From Cyathus striatus (Eukaryota; Basidiomycota; Agaricomycetes; Agaricales; Nidulariaceae), in the NCBI GenBank assembly GCA_025738555.1, contig JAOVFP010000013.1:744001-808000 (forward strand): a DNA stretch of 64,000 nucleotides. The letters are read 5' to 3'. A program made the translations under genes and the position numbers. How positions within the stretch are numbered: the first letter of the stretch is position 1; each line of letters opens with the position of its first letter. The notes under the pieces are model-generated. The model was not told where the DNA came from. It worked only from the letters and a program-made list of their open reading frames with translations, and did not search any database. Of this stretch, positions 1 through 11,798 are shown one piece after another.

Positions 1-1305
1 ACGCGAAACAAGCGGTTTAGTCTGGGCAAGTCCCCCCCCCCCCCCCCCCCCGAGCGGTCAAGATCCTCTCGATGTGCTTGATTGAGAGGGAATACGTTGG
101 GTGTTTTGTATATTTCGTACGTTCTTTCCTTTGGTTTTGAGTGGGGAGTTAAAAGAGACTGATGGGGATGGGATAGATGCGCCCGGTTGAGTGTATCAGG
201 TGCTTTACCCCCTCGCTGGGAGGTTTTGGAAGAGTTCTGTAGGGACATACGACGATCAGGAGCAGCTGGCGCTGGCAAATGCTATTCAAAAAGCGACATA
301 CGAAGCTGGTGTCGTACGTCCCCCTCCTTCCTCTCCCTTCCTTGTACTAAAAAAGACGATACGAAGGCCATAATAAGCCCTTCCCCTCCTCCCCCTCCTC
401 CGCACCTACCGCTCATCAACCCTCTCCCCAATGCACCCCCTCCTCCTCCAAACATCCCTAACAACACGCATCTTCCCACCCGTCCTCCCGCTCCTCTCAC
501 CCAACACCATCTTCGACATATCCGGAGACATAAGCGTCACAGACGCCCCCACATACTTCTACCTGGGCGGAATGATATTGGCGTGTGTGCAAAGGTGGGA
601 AGAGGCAGAAGGGGTATCCTAGTGCGATCCAGTTGGAAGCTGTCAAGAAGCACCGGTTGTTTGGGTTGATTGTGAGAGGGAAGGTGTGTCTGTCTCTCCC
701 TCTTTTCCTTTCGTTTTTGTACACTATGCTCACTACGTTCGCAGCCAAATCCCCTCCCAAAACCAACCCACCCACTCCTCCTCCGCTTGCTTGAACAAAT
801 ACCCTACGCAGCACTCATCTCAGCGTACCCCTCCTACCCCACCCTCCAAGCCCTCTTACAGCAGCGTCACCAACTCTTTGCAGCCAAAAACTGAGGCTGG
901 TGAAGGTCGTCGATCTCGCAAAAGTATGGAGCATGAAGGAGTTGGCGGGGACGTATGTCACGCTTGGGTTGGAGGAGATTGGACGGGTTGTTGTTGGTGA
1001 TAGGGAGGGGGGACAAGAGGAGGAAGGGGAGGGGATGGGGGAGGAGGAGGTTAGGAAGTTGATTTTAAGTATGGTTCGTGTCTCTTTTCCTCTCCCTCTC
1101 TTTATTTCTTCGTTTTCCGAAAGCTGATAACGAGAATAGATAGACCAAAATATCCTCCACGCATAATTCACAACGCCAACCACAGTATCCTTCTCTGACC
1201 TGCCTCCGGCATTCTCAAAGGCGGATGTGGATAGGGTTCTGAGGGACGTCCAGGGACAGGCGGAGATGTTGGCCCTTTTGGATGGGTAGGTTGGGGCGGG
1301 CAAGG
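1..1305 (+). pseudogene. CSN3-like (COP9 signalosome subunit 3) pseudogene, composite-repeat copy 1
   Basis: Conceptual translation in shifting frames gives pieces of a PCI-domain protein: ISVTDAPTYFYLGGMIL with ACVQRWEEAE (about 525-610), then YPSAIQLEAVKKHRLFGLIVRGK in two pieces (about 615-685), VDLAKVWSMKELAGTYVTLG (about 905-970) and a tail with FSKADVDRVLRDVQGQ (about 1215-1270). The order and motifs match CSN3, a non-catalytic scaffold of the nuclear COP9 deneddylase. GT..AG intron-like gaps separate the blocks, but frames shift and stops interrupt them. The same fragments recur at 6.24, 19.06, 28.6-30.06, 33.99 and 63.1 kb, so this is a repeat-borne gene fragment and not the host gene. 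Family assignment is by motif recognition only. Confidence 0.7.
32..51. repeat. Homopolymer C tract (20 C)
   Basis: An uninterrupted run of C inside the CSN3-like fragment. The parallel copy near 29.9 kb lacks it, so it is a local expansion or an assembly/sequencing artefact in a homopolymer. Confidence 0.8.
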
Positions 1306-1559
1306 AGTTTTTGAGTAAAGTGAGCTTTTCTCTTTTCTTCTTTAGGGGGAGAGGAAGTTGTGCGCAGTTGGGGAGGGTGAGGACGGGGCCAGCGCAGTGG
1401 TGCCTTGAGCTAGGGGTGGTGTGCACGCCCGCGAGGTACTGCTTTAGGCCCTTGGCTTTCGGCTTAGAGACCAGTGGTCGGTGGACGATCTTTTGTGCTT
1501 TACCGCACCAGGTCCATGTATGCCCGTCGAAGATCTGTGCTACCTACGCACCTGCGCGT

Positions 1560-3110
1560 TACTTGCTCTATTGGAGTCGTGCTATCTTTTGGCTTTCGAC
1601 ACCCGTCCTTTGTGGGTCGATTGATTCTGCCACGCTGTGGACGTTTGGAACCGCGGCTGCCTGTTGCTAGGCGCGCGTCGGGGGTACGAGTGATTATTGA
1701 ACCCTGAAGGAGCTGTGGCCTGCATACGCGTTGCTTGGAATTCGTACCGGTACTGCCTTTCGACCTTCCCCACGCGCTCGAGGTGATGTGAGGCGTGCTG
1801 TTCATTTAGAGGTGGGCGCTTTGGACATTGAGAGGTGAGGTGGGAAGTGGGAGCGTCGATTCGGTTCGGTTGGTGGATACGGCTGGATGGTTACGCTCTG
1901 CGTCATCCGGGTGGGATTCAGGCTGGTTGGAGGATACGAAGCCAGGTCCCGTTGGAGTATTGCTGGTTTTCGACTCTCCTGCTCTCATTCGTCCTTCATG
2001 CGTCGTGCACGCGGTTGGATGAGATTGGGTTGGGGGGTATGCAGAGCTTTATACGCTACTATTGGTTCCTGTTGGAATCGTACTGGTTTTCAACCGCCCG
2101 TCCACGTCTGTCTATACCTTCCTTTCGTTCCTCTCCCTCTTTTGTGCGTTGTGCGTGTACATTTGGGTGAAGTTGGGTTAAGAGTGCGGCTGTGGTTGTG
2201 GATGGATGGGCTCCTGCGTTGTATGTGGGTTTGTGCGCTGGGCAGGGGCTTGGGGGCCCTTCAGTGCTCGCTGGAGCTAGAGTCGTACTGGCTCCCAACT
2301 ACCCGTCCATCTGTCTACATCTTGCTCTCCCTCACTTGACTGTATGTGCGCTTTGGGGTTTCGCTGGGTTGCGTTGGGACTGCCGTTATGAGTGGATTGT
2401 GGACGTGCTTCTGCGTCGGGCGCCTTGTGCGTTTGCTGGCTAGTCGCGGCATGGCGACCTTCAGAGCTGTAAACGCGGACGTTGCTCATTCCTATTGCAG
2501 TCACGCCGTGTTGGCTCTCAGCTACCCATCCTCCTATCCCTCTTTCGCCCATATGTGCACTTTGGGCTTTTGTGTGACTGTGTTTGAACAGAGCGTTGCT
2601 CTGTGTCGTGCCCATTTACCCCCGTCGTCTTGACACTGTGGTGTATATACTGGCATTGCGTGTCCACGTTGGAGTTGTGCTGGCTTTCGACTGTGCTAGA
2701 TTTTGACTTCCCCCCTCCCCCCTCTTTCGTGCGTGTACCTGGGTGGGGGTTGTTTTGCGCTTTGAGCATTCGTTGGTGCGGGTTGTGTTACTCGTTTCCA
2801 TTAGAGTCGTGCTGGCTTTTGACTCCTCCCCTCCTTTGTCCTTCGTGCGTGTACCCCTGGGTGGGGGTTGTGCTACGCTTTGGCCCTTCGTTGAGTTGAG
2901 TTGGGATTGTGGCTGTACGGCTATATGGCTATATACGCGATTGTTGCTCGTTGGAGTTGTGCAAGCTTTCGACCTCCCCTCCGTCCTCCGCGCGTCGTGT
3001 GTGCACGGTTGGGCATTCATTGCGACTGCTGCGGCTGGATGGGGCATTGCTTCGTATCCATTACCTCCGTGTTCCTAACTGTGTCAATGTGTCTCATGTG
3101 CTACGTTGAG
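1560..3110 (+). repeat. Degenerate interspersed cassette repeat, copy 1
   Basis: A run of irregular units, each with a core like TTGGAGTCGTGCTGGCTTTC followed by a C-rich stretch and a GTGCGTGTAC..GGGTGGGG stretch. Cores are visible near 1573, 1738, 1952, 2071, 2272, 2503, 2668, 2800 and 2951, with spacing of about 120-230 bp. Many open frames cross it in several frames, but they are products of GC-rich composition and show no conserved product. The same cassette appears in minus orientation in all other copies of the composite repeat, always beside the CSN3 and carboxypeptidase fragments. Confidence 0.7.
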
Positions 3111-3204
3111 TTGTGCTGGGGATTCTCCCCCTCCCTTTTCTTCATTCCGTCCTTCCTTCCCCCCCTACCCCCATCCGAATTAATCCTCCCTTCCTCCCAA
3201 CAAC

Positions 3205-3400
3205 AGGTAGTCAAAAACCAACAATCAGACGGCTCATGGGACGGTGCATCGGGTGGGGCAGGCATCAGTGGTCAGGGGGTTCTGGTGGGCGATGAAGATG
3301 TGGGGCTTTTTAGAGAGGAGTTTGGTGGTTTTGTGACCCTGAGCCCGGGACGCTGGAGGTGGACATGGCAATACGCCGTTACTCTGGGAAGGGGTTGTAA
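3205..3400 (+). pseudogene. Unidentified conserved exon (QVVKNQQSDGSWDGA type), copy 1
   Basis: After an acceptor-like CAACAG the frame reads QVVKNQQSDGSWDGASGG, a short glycine-rich stretch, then VGDEDVG and a tail ending soon after LSPGRW. It recurs at 4190-4380, 16640-16810, 26888-27060, 27470-27605, 30575-30712 and 31590-31690, always at the end of the cassette repeat far from the CSN3 part. It may be the last exon of a third captured gene. I do not recognise the family. Confidence 0.5.
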
Positions 3401-4190
3401 TACTTTTTCTTTCTTTTCTTTCTAAGTGTTTGATGTTTTGCGTATACGTTTTTTTTTTTTTTTTTTTCGTGTACTTTTAGTTGTGTACTTTTAGCCGGTT
3501 TTACGCTGAACATATGCAAACACTTGCCTCCGAAGAACTGAGACTTACTGAGACTTACTGCTCACAATGCTGTAATTGCTGATGCCGATCAAGATGTTAT
3601 GAACTCATTAGGTAGGCTCGAGCTTTCCACTGAAGCAGAATGTACCTTGGTTGAGGTTGTGGGTAATATGGACGCCAATGGTACGCGGTAAGAGAAGTAG
3701 AAGAAAAATGTATTGTATTCTTCTACATCTTATGAAGGGCGCTAGGTAGCTAGCTATTTTGAGGCCGTTTTTTTGAAATGTTTAATTCGTTGTACCTCTG
3801 TTCAAAATCGTCCGTGAACGCGTATTGAATCTTGATACAGTCAAAATGCTGTAGTTCAATAACGTCACCATTTACATTAGGCCTTTCTCTCAACTTCGTG
3901 TTTAGTTAGAATTAGCTTGTTCGTAATAATAGAGAGGATGTGTGGAATCGAAGAAACAGCGTTCGTCCCCGATCGACGAACGCCAGCGCGCACTCCCCTG
4001 CGGAATGCAAATCTCACCACTCTAACACACTTCACAGCGATCTTTTAAAAGTACACAGACCAAAAGAAAAACGACATATCATACAAGAAAATGTGGAAAA
4101 CAAAGTGTTTACACTGCACCCTTCAGGGTTAAGTGACGATTACAAGCAGCAATATTTTGCATGCAGACTACCCTCCATATTTCCTTCCTC
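3400..4190. other. Tail-to-tail junction of inverted composite repeats
   Basis: No gene is supported. This spacer joins a plus-oriented and a minus-oriented copy of the composite repeat. It has a T tract near 3450-3470, a segment (about 3440-3670) that reappears inverted at 16330-16600, and blocks (3700-3780, 4010-4140) whose order and sequence match the second junction at 27160-27400. The two junctions therefore share an ancestor. Confidence 0.6.
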
Positions 4191-4380
4191 CCCCCCCCTT
4201 CCCCACCACCCAAAAGCCACATAGGTTCACAAACCACCAAATTCCTCCCAAGAAGGCCCCACATCTTCATTCACCACTAAAACACTCTGTCCACCGACGC
4301 CAGTGGTACCTATCCCACCTGACGCACCGCCCCATGAGCCGTCTGATCGTTGGTTTTTGACTACCTGTTTGCTGAAGGGT
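4190..4380 (-). pseudogene. Unidentified conserved exon (VVKNQQSDGSWDGA type), copy 2
   Basis: Minus-strand copy of the exon at 3205-3400. The segment is followed by a purine-rich run (4385-4460) that reads as a pyrimidine-rich intron end in the gene direction. Confidence 0.5.
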
Positions 4381-4389
4381 GTTAGTTAC

Positions 4390-4850
4390 GTTGAAGAGAG
4401 AGGAGGTGAAAAGGAAAGAGGAGGAAAGGAAAGAGAAAGGAAGATAAGGAGGGAGGGAAGCCTCGAACGCATAGTGCCATTCGGGGTACAACACACCGCA
4501 GGGCATACGACACACCCTGTACAACCGCCTTCCCACCCCACGAAGGCCCAAAGCGCCCCACAACCCCACCCAGCCAGATGCCCACAACGCGCGAAGAACA
4601 AAGGTCCAGGAGAGGGAGGGGGGATCGAAACCCAGGATGACTCCATCAGGAACTGATAGCGTATACAGCCCCGACTGGGGCGCGAACGCAGCACATCATG
4701 TCCGCCCACAGCCGCACCCACAGTGACCAACCCAGTGGAGGCCCAACGTCCTAAGCAACGCAGAACCCCACCTCCATCGATCCATACACAGAACATTGCG
4801 CACAACCCCAAATCGCCCCTAACGCAAAGGAACACCTCGATCGTAGACTC
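4390..4850 (-). repeat. Degenerate cassette repeat, copy 2 (distal part)
   Basis: Minus-oriented cassette between the conserved exon and the carboxypeptidase fragment; matches 17180-17690, 32080-32580 and 61170-61700. No coding function is supported. Confidence 0.6.
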
Positions 4851-5480
4851 AGCCCTACACCGCGCTGCGCATTAACACGGAGAAAGACGTTGAAGTTGAC
4901 GAGGGCGGGTTTTAGGCGGGGACGTAACGTGTGTAGAGACGTAGTTCGTGTAGTTGCACTTCGCGGCTCCGCCGCGTAGGTTCGCGAGAAACGATTGACT
5001 GTTGGCTGGCGGGTGCGAGTCACATTGATAGGATAGGAAATGGAAGTGGGGGGACGTACTTGAAAGCAAATACTTGTGCGAGAAGTTAACAGCTGGAATC
5101 TGTTCCTACACTACATCCCACAAGAGCGATGCTATCCACCACAGTATCAGCCTTCTACCCTTCAAACACAAGGAAACAAAAAGACATACGATCCGCAATC
5201 CAAATACCCTGAAAACTCAAATCAAGGGTCCCAGGGTGTGTGTGTGCGTGTGTGTAATTCGCGATATCTATCCGTAGCCTCATTAGCTTATCTCCTCTCG
5301 ACTTGAAGAAGGGTACTTATAGGGGACGTACATCCCTGCATACTGCGCAAAGAAAACCGGATATAAGTTAAAGCTAAAAAGTGCGAGGAGGAAGGAAAGG
5401 AAAGGACATACACTTTCTCCGGAGGGGAACAGCTTCTTGCCCTTCAGCTCCCTGAACACTTCTAGGAACCACTGTAGGAA
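4850..5480 (-). pseudogene. Serine carboxypeptidase (S10) gene fragment, copy 2
   Basis: Read on the minus strand, exons separated by short GT..AG introns give an LKGKKLF-type block ending in GES, then YAGMYVP after an intron placed directly behind the catalytic serine, then an IANYTH block, a VVQEQ-like/VDFVHKY region as in the other copies, and AAKCNYTNYVSTHVTSPP. GESYAGMYVP is the nucleophile motif of peptidase family S10, which cleaves C-terminal residues in vacuoles or outside the cell. Only the middle of the protein is present: there is no signal peptide, catalytic Asp or His. Among the four larger copies only this one keeps the nucleophile motif unaltered. It is a captured, non-functional fragment. 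Confidence 0.7.
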
Positions 5481-5499
5481 CCAGACGAGCTACGCTGCG

Positions 5500-6240
5500 A
5501 GGTCATCTTCGTGCTGTGGTACGAGTTAGCGAGGTTGTAAGCAGTAGCGCAAAGAAGAGAAAGGAGGGTAGATAGGAAGGTGAAGGACAATGGCATGCGC
5601 AATAGGGGCGATAGCTCACGGACCCAACGAAAGCCTAAAGCACGCATACGAGCGAAGTTGGGACACAGGAGCGGGTTGATGAGAGTGAGAGCCTTTCAGA
5701 GCCCCAAGCCCTCCACGGGCGAAACCAATCTCACCCGTGTAGGACGAATGGGAGGCGAAAGCCAGCACAACGCCAACACCAGCATCGTACACCCCCAGCC
5801 TGAATCCCATACTGGATGATGCAGAGCACAACCACCTCCTACCCCACCCCCCAACTCCCAAAGCGCCCACACATCGCACACCTCGAGCGCGTACACCCAA
5901 CCCTACACCACGTTGCGCACGAAGGAGCGATAAGATGGAGAAAGAGGAGGAACGCAGGAGCCAGTACGACACAAGGGACGATGGGAACAAGCACTGGTGA
6001 TCCCCAAGTTAACACAAACGCATACCCGACCCCTCCCGAACCGACCACGGCGCACCAGCCAACCAAGGCGCAGTCGTGGTCAACAGGACGACCAATGTCC
6101 AGCCAGTACCCCACGAGCCAAGGTCGTCCACCGTCCAGCGTCGGACACCAATTCCCCTCATCCAACGCCCAACGCCTTAAAGCGTGGCACACAGGTGACA
6201 GAGGACGGGTGTCGAGAGTCGAAAGCCAACACGACTCCAA
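5500..6240 (-). repeat. Degenerate cassette repeat, copy 2 (proximal part)
   Basis: Minus-oriented cassette between the carboxypeptidase and CSN3 fragments; very similar to 18400-19050, 33290-33990 and 62430-63090. Contains the core near 6205-6240 (reads VESCWLST on the minus strand). Confidence 0.6.
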
Positions 6241-6510
6241 AAGGAAACGGGAGCAAGTACCGCGAAAGTGCATACCCGCTTTCTCGAAGTCTGAGGGGGG
6301 AGAGGACTGACGTAGTATTTGCAGCTCCGAGAGGGGTATTGACGGTATGGTATTTTTGGGGTAGAGGAAGGATAGTAGGGGAATGCTGGCAGGAGTGGAA
6401 GAGTACGTGAGGAGTCTTGAGTGAGCACAGACGCACAGCGAAGAGGGCATGAGAAACAAGATCGACGTCCGTGATCAATATCAAATCCGAATCGACCTGA
6501 AATCGACAAC
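6240..6510 (-). pseudogene. CSN3 tail fragment and duplicated spacer, block A
   Basis: A short CSN3-like remnant (minus strand, about 6265-6300, SDFEKAGMHF region) followed by a spacer. The whole stretch is repeated at 33990-34238 in block B, marking the start of the long A/B homology. Confidence 0.5.
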
Positions 6511-6693
6511 AGAGTACCACGCCCAAACCACGCCTGTCAGTGTCATCGATTCTCCCAAAGACCATGGTCGCAATGATTGCACTAATAATAACTTTCACAC
6601 ACAGACAAGTATACTGGTAGATCGAACTCATGATGACTATCTAGATGTCGATCAATTATCAAATCCATATCAACCTGAAATTGACGATAGACT

Positions 6694-7114
6694 GGGTGAC
6701 TTTCCGTAACGTCTGGAACGTTTTCAGATTTCAGAAGGGTGCCAGTCGGAGTTGGAACCCTATAGCTTACCTCAGCTATGATTACAGATTCATCGAACTT
6801 TTGGAGACTTTGGGACACCATTAGCGAGACGGACTTTCATATCTAAGTACTCCGACACTTAGCGAGTGATGCGGAATACCATATATGGTGATTGATCACA
6901 AAAATGTGTTCAAAAGTAGTGTCTGGAACTAGAAGAGGGGTAGTTACCCTCCTTCCAGACTTTGCTTTCAGACTGCATCTGAGAGGCTTCGGAGAGTGAA
7001 ATATTTTCCGGGGTCTTGCTTAATCATCAGGGAAATGTCGGCTAACGTCGGCAAACGCGTCTGAAAGCAAAATCTGAATCTGAAAGGCTTTCCAGAGGTT
7101 ACGGAAAGTCACCC
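6694..7114. mobile_element. 421-bp MITE with GGGTGACTTTCCG inverted termini
   Basis: Left end GGGTGACTTTCCGTAAC and right end GTTACGGAAAGTCACCC are inverted repeats. ACT flanks it on both sides (6691-6693 and 7115-7117). The block B homologue near 35900 reads straight through (gatagactaccacacc) with one ACT, so it is a natural empty site. No coding capacity. A 3-bp duplication suggests a PIF/Harbinger- or CACTA-related source; this is inference. Confidence 0.8.
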
Positions 7115-7145
7115 ACTACCACGTCTGTTCCACAGCATTGATTCT

Positions 7146-8441
7146 AGTCTCGACCCAAGACCGTTCATGGATAAGTGAACACGTCCACGCAGTGGACGGT
7201 CTTGTACCAAAGTACCGGTTTTGATAGGGCAGTGTAACACGATTGGTAACCATTACATTTGAAAATGAAGTGTGTCATGTAATATAATTTTTTATTTACC
7301 GGGGTGTCACACAGTCTGGGCCCAGAAAGAGATAACATAGCGAAAGAGATTAGCGCGCTGCGCGTGAAGTGGATGTTGTCTACTATAGAAATATCGCAGC
7401 CAGCAAACAGTGAAGAATCTGAACAAGATGAGCTCTTACTATGTACATTGCGCTCCTCCCTAGCAGAACTTCCCCAGCAACCCAGCACCCCTCGTCACCG
7501 CAAAACCCCTACAGCTACTCCACAGCCTGTTGCTCCGCCGAAATTTTGACCACGCCTGCGCAAGGTCACTCCTCTGGAAGATATTGTCTATTTAGTTGAG
7601 GATATTTTTGGTTTCAGACCCAGTGTGATTGGCAGATGGAAGTGTTTGAGAGAGTGGCAGAGGGAAACGATGCGATGGTAGCAGGAACAGGTATGAGAAA
7701 TTCTTTGTTCTGCTCACCATCGCGGCGGCATTATGGGTCCATTTTACCTCCAAGCTTGTAGAATAGCTGATGGAACACAAGGGGCAGCTTTCTGGTAGCA
7801 GATTCGGGCCTGAACTGCATGGCTTTTATAATGATAGAATTTTAAAGAAAACGAGTACAAAGTCATTGAGGGACCGATATTCAACATCACGTAGCGCCTT
7901 TATAACAGCAGGGACTTTATTGTCAAAAGTAAGCTTAATACAGGGCATTTCGAGAAGCAGAGCGAGTGCATAAGTAGTAAAAAAAAACCAGCTTGAAAAC
8001 CATGCTTGCGACACGTCAATAATGTTCATCATCTACAGTGCACGTGAACGTGGATAATTTGTACTCTGCTTGATCTGTGACTGTTTCCATCAGTCCGGCA
8101 ACTCAGGTCTGCAACCCATTCAAATCATTTGAAGTGATTCCTCAAAGCCATTAGTAAAATTGGTCGTAGAAACTTTGCACCTCAGCTGCATCTACTGTAC
8201 ACTCACTACTTTATAAAGTACATGGCCCGACAGATACTATGTATATAAATATTTTTTCTCTAGTAATGTAAGGGATTTGCGTTGAAACTGCGGCTGTAGA
8301 GTAGGTTTACTATTTATTTTGCACTGCCCTGCACTTTGCGGTACTTTGATATAAGCCCGCCTCACGATTGCTCGTGGGCTAGCATATGTGTCTACATATG
8401 GAAGGACACGTGATGTCGTGAGCTGGGCCTTTGATGAGCCT
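7146..8441 (+). mobile_element. 1.3-kb insertion in block A with 12-bp direct repeats and broken ORFs
   Basis: Block B (about 35925) has one copy of agcatcaattct where block A has AGCATTGATTCT at about 7134-7145 and AGCATCGATTCT at about 8442-8455, so this stretch is extra DNA in A. Open frames at 7304-7549 and 7551-7660 (LRKVTPLEDIVYLVEDIFGF) lie in different frames, suggesting one frameshifted gene; a third at 7770-7973 is unrecognised. VEDIFGFRP is reminiscent of RecQ-like helicase N-terminal motifs in fungi, but this is weak. Type of element unknown. Confidence 0.5.
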
Positions 8442-9735
8442 AGCATCGATTCTCCCATGTGCATGAACCATCAATGTAAATCAGCTTAGCATGGATTGAA
8501 ATCGATCCCACTAATAATCTCCATCTTCGCATCTAAGCCCACCTAGACAACACAATCGATTCTCAAATGGGCAATTATAAGTACTAGGTTCTAGGTATTT
8601 AGCTCTATGATTCTGAATCTAAATCCTTCATTAGATGGAGTAGAAGTAGGGTGTTGGATAACTGCACTGTGTACTATGTAGTCGAGTCATATCCACAGTG
8701 GTCGCAAACAAGTTGAAAACTTCAACTTCGACGTGAACAGGTGTCACGGGATATTTAAGAATTTCCCGGGCCGAGACGATTACGTAATGACACAAGGTAA
8801 GTATCTCGAGTTGGTCCCAACTCCCAACTCCTTCTCGTGAACCTCACTTGTCTCCCCACATCTCGGCTGCCCACAGCTATGCACACCACACCACCCTACA
8901 GGTAGTACACGTAGCCAATATATCAGAATAACAGCTATTCAACAGCACAGTTATTACTTAGTCTAGGTGACAAATGTGATATTGCGCCTGCCATCTGTAG
9001 CATAGAACCGACCGTAGGAGATGCATCACATCTGTTTTCGCATGGGGGAAGATATCTTGGGATGGGATGTTGAGCTCGCTAGGGTGAAGAAGTGAAATGT
9101 GAGCAGGTTTAACACTGTGAAGCTGAGCTTTCTGACAGTGACATAGGTGCAGGTTCGCTTTTGTTGATGACGATGCACCCCTACACCTAGGCTATTGTAG
9201 TGCACGGCCTTTTCTCCTCGAACATGGACATTGACTACACTCATCCCTTCTCTCCAATATCGACCTTGCACTGCCCGCACTGGTGACCAACTGAGCATCC
9301 TGAACATTAATGTTCTCCACTGTACCCTTCCTCCTCTTATCTCCCTATCCTTCATGGAGTACATTCTCAGAGTGACTGTGATCTCATGGATGTCCCTGGT
9401 ACATGACCCTTATAACGATGACTTCAGCTAACACAGACGGGGGGGAGGAGTGCTGTGACAGATGGGATATGAGGGCTTGGATACCTCCTGTCGAAATGTG
9501 GTGCTGGGGTTCTATTAGCAGGTGGTGCAGAGGGCTCGGATACCCAAGTCCCACCAGCAGCAATATCTTACGCTGGAACATCAACTATTGTACTGTGCAT
9601 TATCCCTGGAGAGCCTAGAGGTGGTACAAACACCAAGTTCGACTACTTTGTAGAGTCAAGAGTCGACATAACGGCCGCAGCAACAGCGCTTGTGCATCCT
9701 TCTCCAGTTGTCATCTATGTCGATTCCCAATACAA
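8442..9735. other. Duplicated spacer, block A
   Basis: No gene supported. Parts (8441-8720 and 9580-9735) match block B at 35923-36180 and 36200-36369, with extra sequence in A between them (about 8720-9580). Small open frames on both strands show no conserved product. Confidence 0.5.
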
Positions 9736-11727
9736 TGCTCCTCCTGAATCGTACACTCCCTTTTGTTCTTCACCCCCAATGCTTCCCCCACCTACACCTG
9801 TACTAGATCAGCCTACTCTTGCAGAGCATATACAGTCTCTTTGGACACCATTGACGTTTTCCCTCATGCTAGGAAAGAAGCAATACCAACTTAGGTCCTA
9901 CCACTTCTCTTCATGAAAATGAGATCCTCTCCCCCATACCAGATCAGGTAGTGTTTTTCCAGTTTGCATTCCAATTGACCATGTCCTCGATATGACCCTG
10001 ATGTTCTACCTGACACCCAAGTATCGGGGCTGGCGGAGAGGTTCTGTTCGATGTGGAAGGGCCAAGGTCACTCTTATCTGTGTCAGCAGCAGCCCTTCCA
10101 ACTTAGGTTATTGAAGAAACTTCGCATAGGCAAGACATACTGGTGCATATGTAGCCTTCAGCCTTCTTCCTTGAACTCAGGCTCATGGTCATTCAATGCA
10201 CTTTAATCTTGATCACAGCCAATGTCACCTTCTCCCTCAAATGGCAGATATCACCAGTCACCCCTAGCCACACACTCCTACTCCTCACGAACCAGGGGTT
10301 TCACACGTGGAGCTGCTAGTGACCTACATGCTTCCCCCCTCAAATTCACCTGCGGCAGGGCAAAATGCGTACCAGGAAGTACATCCCAACTGCCACCTAC
10401 AGCATGCCATTTGCTTCTAAGTCTACTGTACAGGTTTTAGACACCCCTTCCGAATGTATACTCTCCTCTTCCACTGAATTCTCTGCTTCTCTTTCCCATG
10501 TTATGGTTAATCTCTTTGGACCTGAAGGAGGTGCAGCTGTGACTGTCATGGCAGGATAACCTACCTGTGAAGTGCATCTGGGTATGTTCAAAGACGATGC
10601 TTCCTGTTCGGGTTATATAGTTGAGTATCAGCCTATCTAGTATCAGGTGTGTGTCATTCTCTTATTATTTTCTGCACTTCTCTTTGCCGAATGCTTGTAC
10701 GTAGGCATATACCTTCAACTCTCATAGTTGACCTACCCTCAGCCTCGATCAGCCACAGATTGCAGGAGTGCCCCACTACCACTGAATCACATACCACTCA
10801 TGTCTTATAAGGAGTATGATTGCAGTGGTATGTGGATTGTGGAAAGTTACAACAAAGGTGTCTTTTTCTTCATGTTCTTTCTATGGTTTTATTGGAAACT
10901 GAGGCTGAACATATGTCACTGTCGGAAAGCTCAGCTTCACAGTATTCCACCTTTTCACCTTTCTCCACAAGTAGCTGATCTGAGGCTTCAGCAGGATACG
11001 GTGTAAATCTAACGGCAACATGACTCATGCCTAGCGAGGCAGACCTGTCCTAGGATGCTATCGTGGCCCAGGCCTGTGTCAAGGATGAACCAAATAGAGG
11101 ATTACCAACCCCCATAACCAGTCCGAGCACGTTGCGTTATGTGGAGTCTTTGAGGAGCATGGGTGACAGAGGAGGTACTCTGTACGTTATGCTGATTGTC
11201 ACGGGCCTTACTTCTGTAAACAGGTCTGCTTCTGAGTTGAGAAGTGCTGCTGAAGGTACAAACTCAAGCATGCTTGTATCGCCGGACTTGGTGCTTGTGC
11301 AAGTGATGCTACGTGCATGGGTGATAAATAGTGTACCTGTGCCTGAGGTTGATACCGATGAGAACGCCGAGGAGGATATGAGGCAGAAGAAAGGGAGGGG
11401 GGAAAAAGGTAGTCTGTAGTCTGTAGATATGCTGTGACGAATTTGAATGGAATGATTCAGACTTGGAAATGTCCTGGTATAATATCAATGAAGCTCCTCA
11501 CCGCCATGATGTGTAGAAACATGTGTGTCTCTCTTCAAGTAATGATTTCACAATTAATGGCTTGGCCTGTGCCTATACTTATTCATACTTATTTTAAGAT
11601 TGTGTTGAATTCATCAAGCTGTAATAATAACATTCACCCTTTCACAAAACGAGTAGATTATCATGGCAGTGTTAATGATGTTAAAATAGTCCTAGGACAT
11701 ATGGTCATGGGAATGATGTTCTTAATG
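9736..11727. other. Duplicated region upstream of NACHT pseudogene A
   Basis: Matches block B at 51490-51968 and 55699-56900. Open frames such as 9692-9916, 10222-10440 and 11063-11419 are partly preserved between the copies, but many substitutions alter them and I recognise no product. It may be promoter DNA plus relics of an older gene. Confidence 0.4.
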
Positions 11728-11735
11728 TATATAAG
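11728..11735 (+). promoter_or_regulatory. TATA box of NACHT pseudogene A
   Basis: TATATAAG lies about 64 bp before the ATG at 11799. The same box is kept at 56900-56907 in block B, so the promoter was part of the duplication. Confidence 0.55.
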
Positions 11736-11798
11736 AAGTTTGGGTTGCACCGCACGGGCATCTTTACAACTATCAGCACCCTCAACCATCTAATCAAC

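Noticed and set aside
187..669. 160-codon proline-rich ORF
   Set aside because: The motifs recognisable as CSN3 lie in another frame over the same bases; the Pro run is a C-rich intron-like tract.
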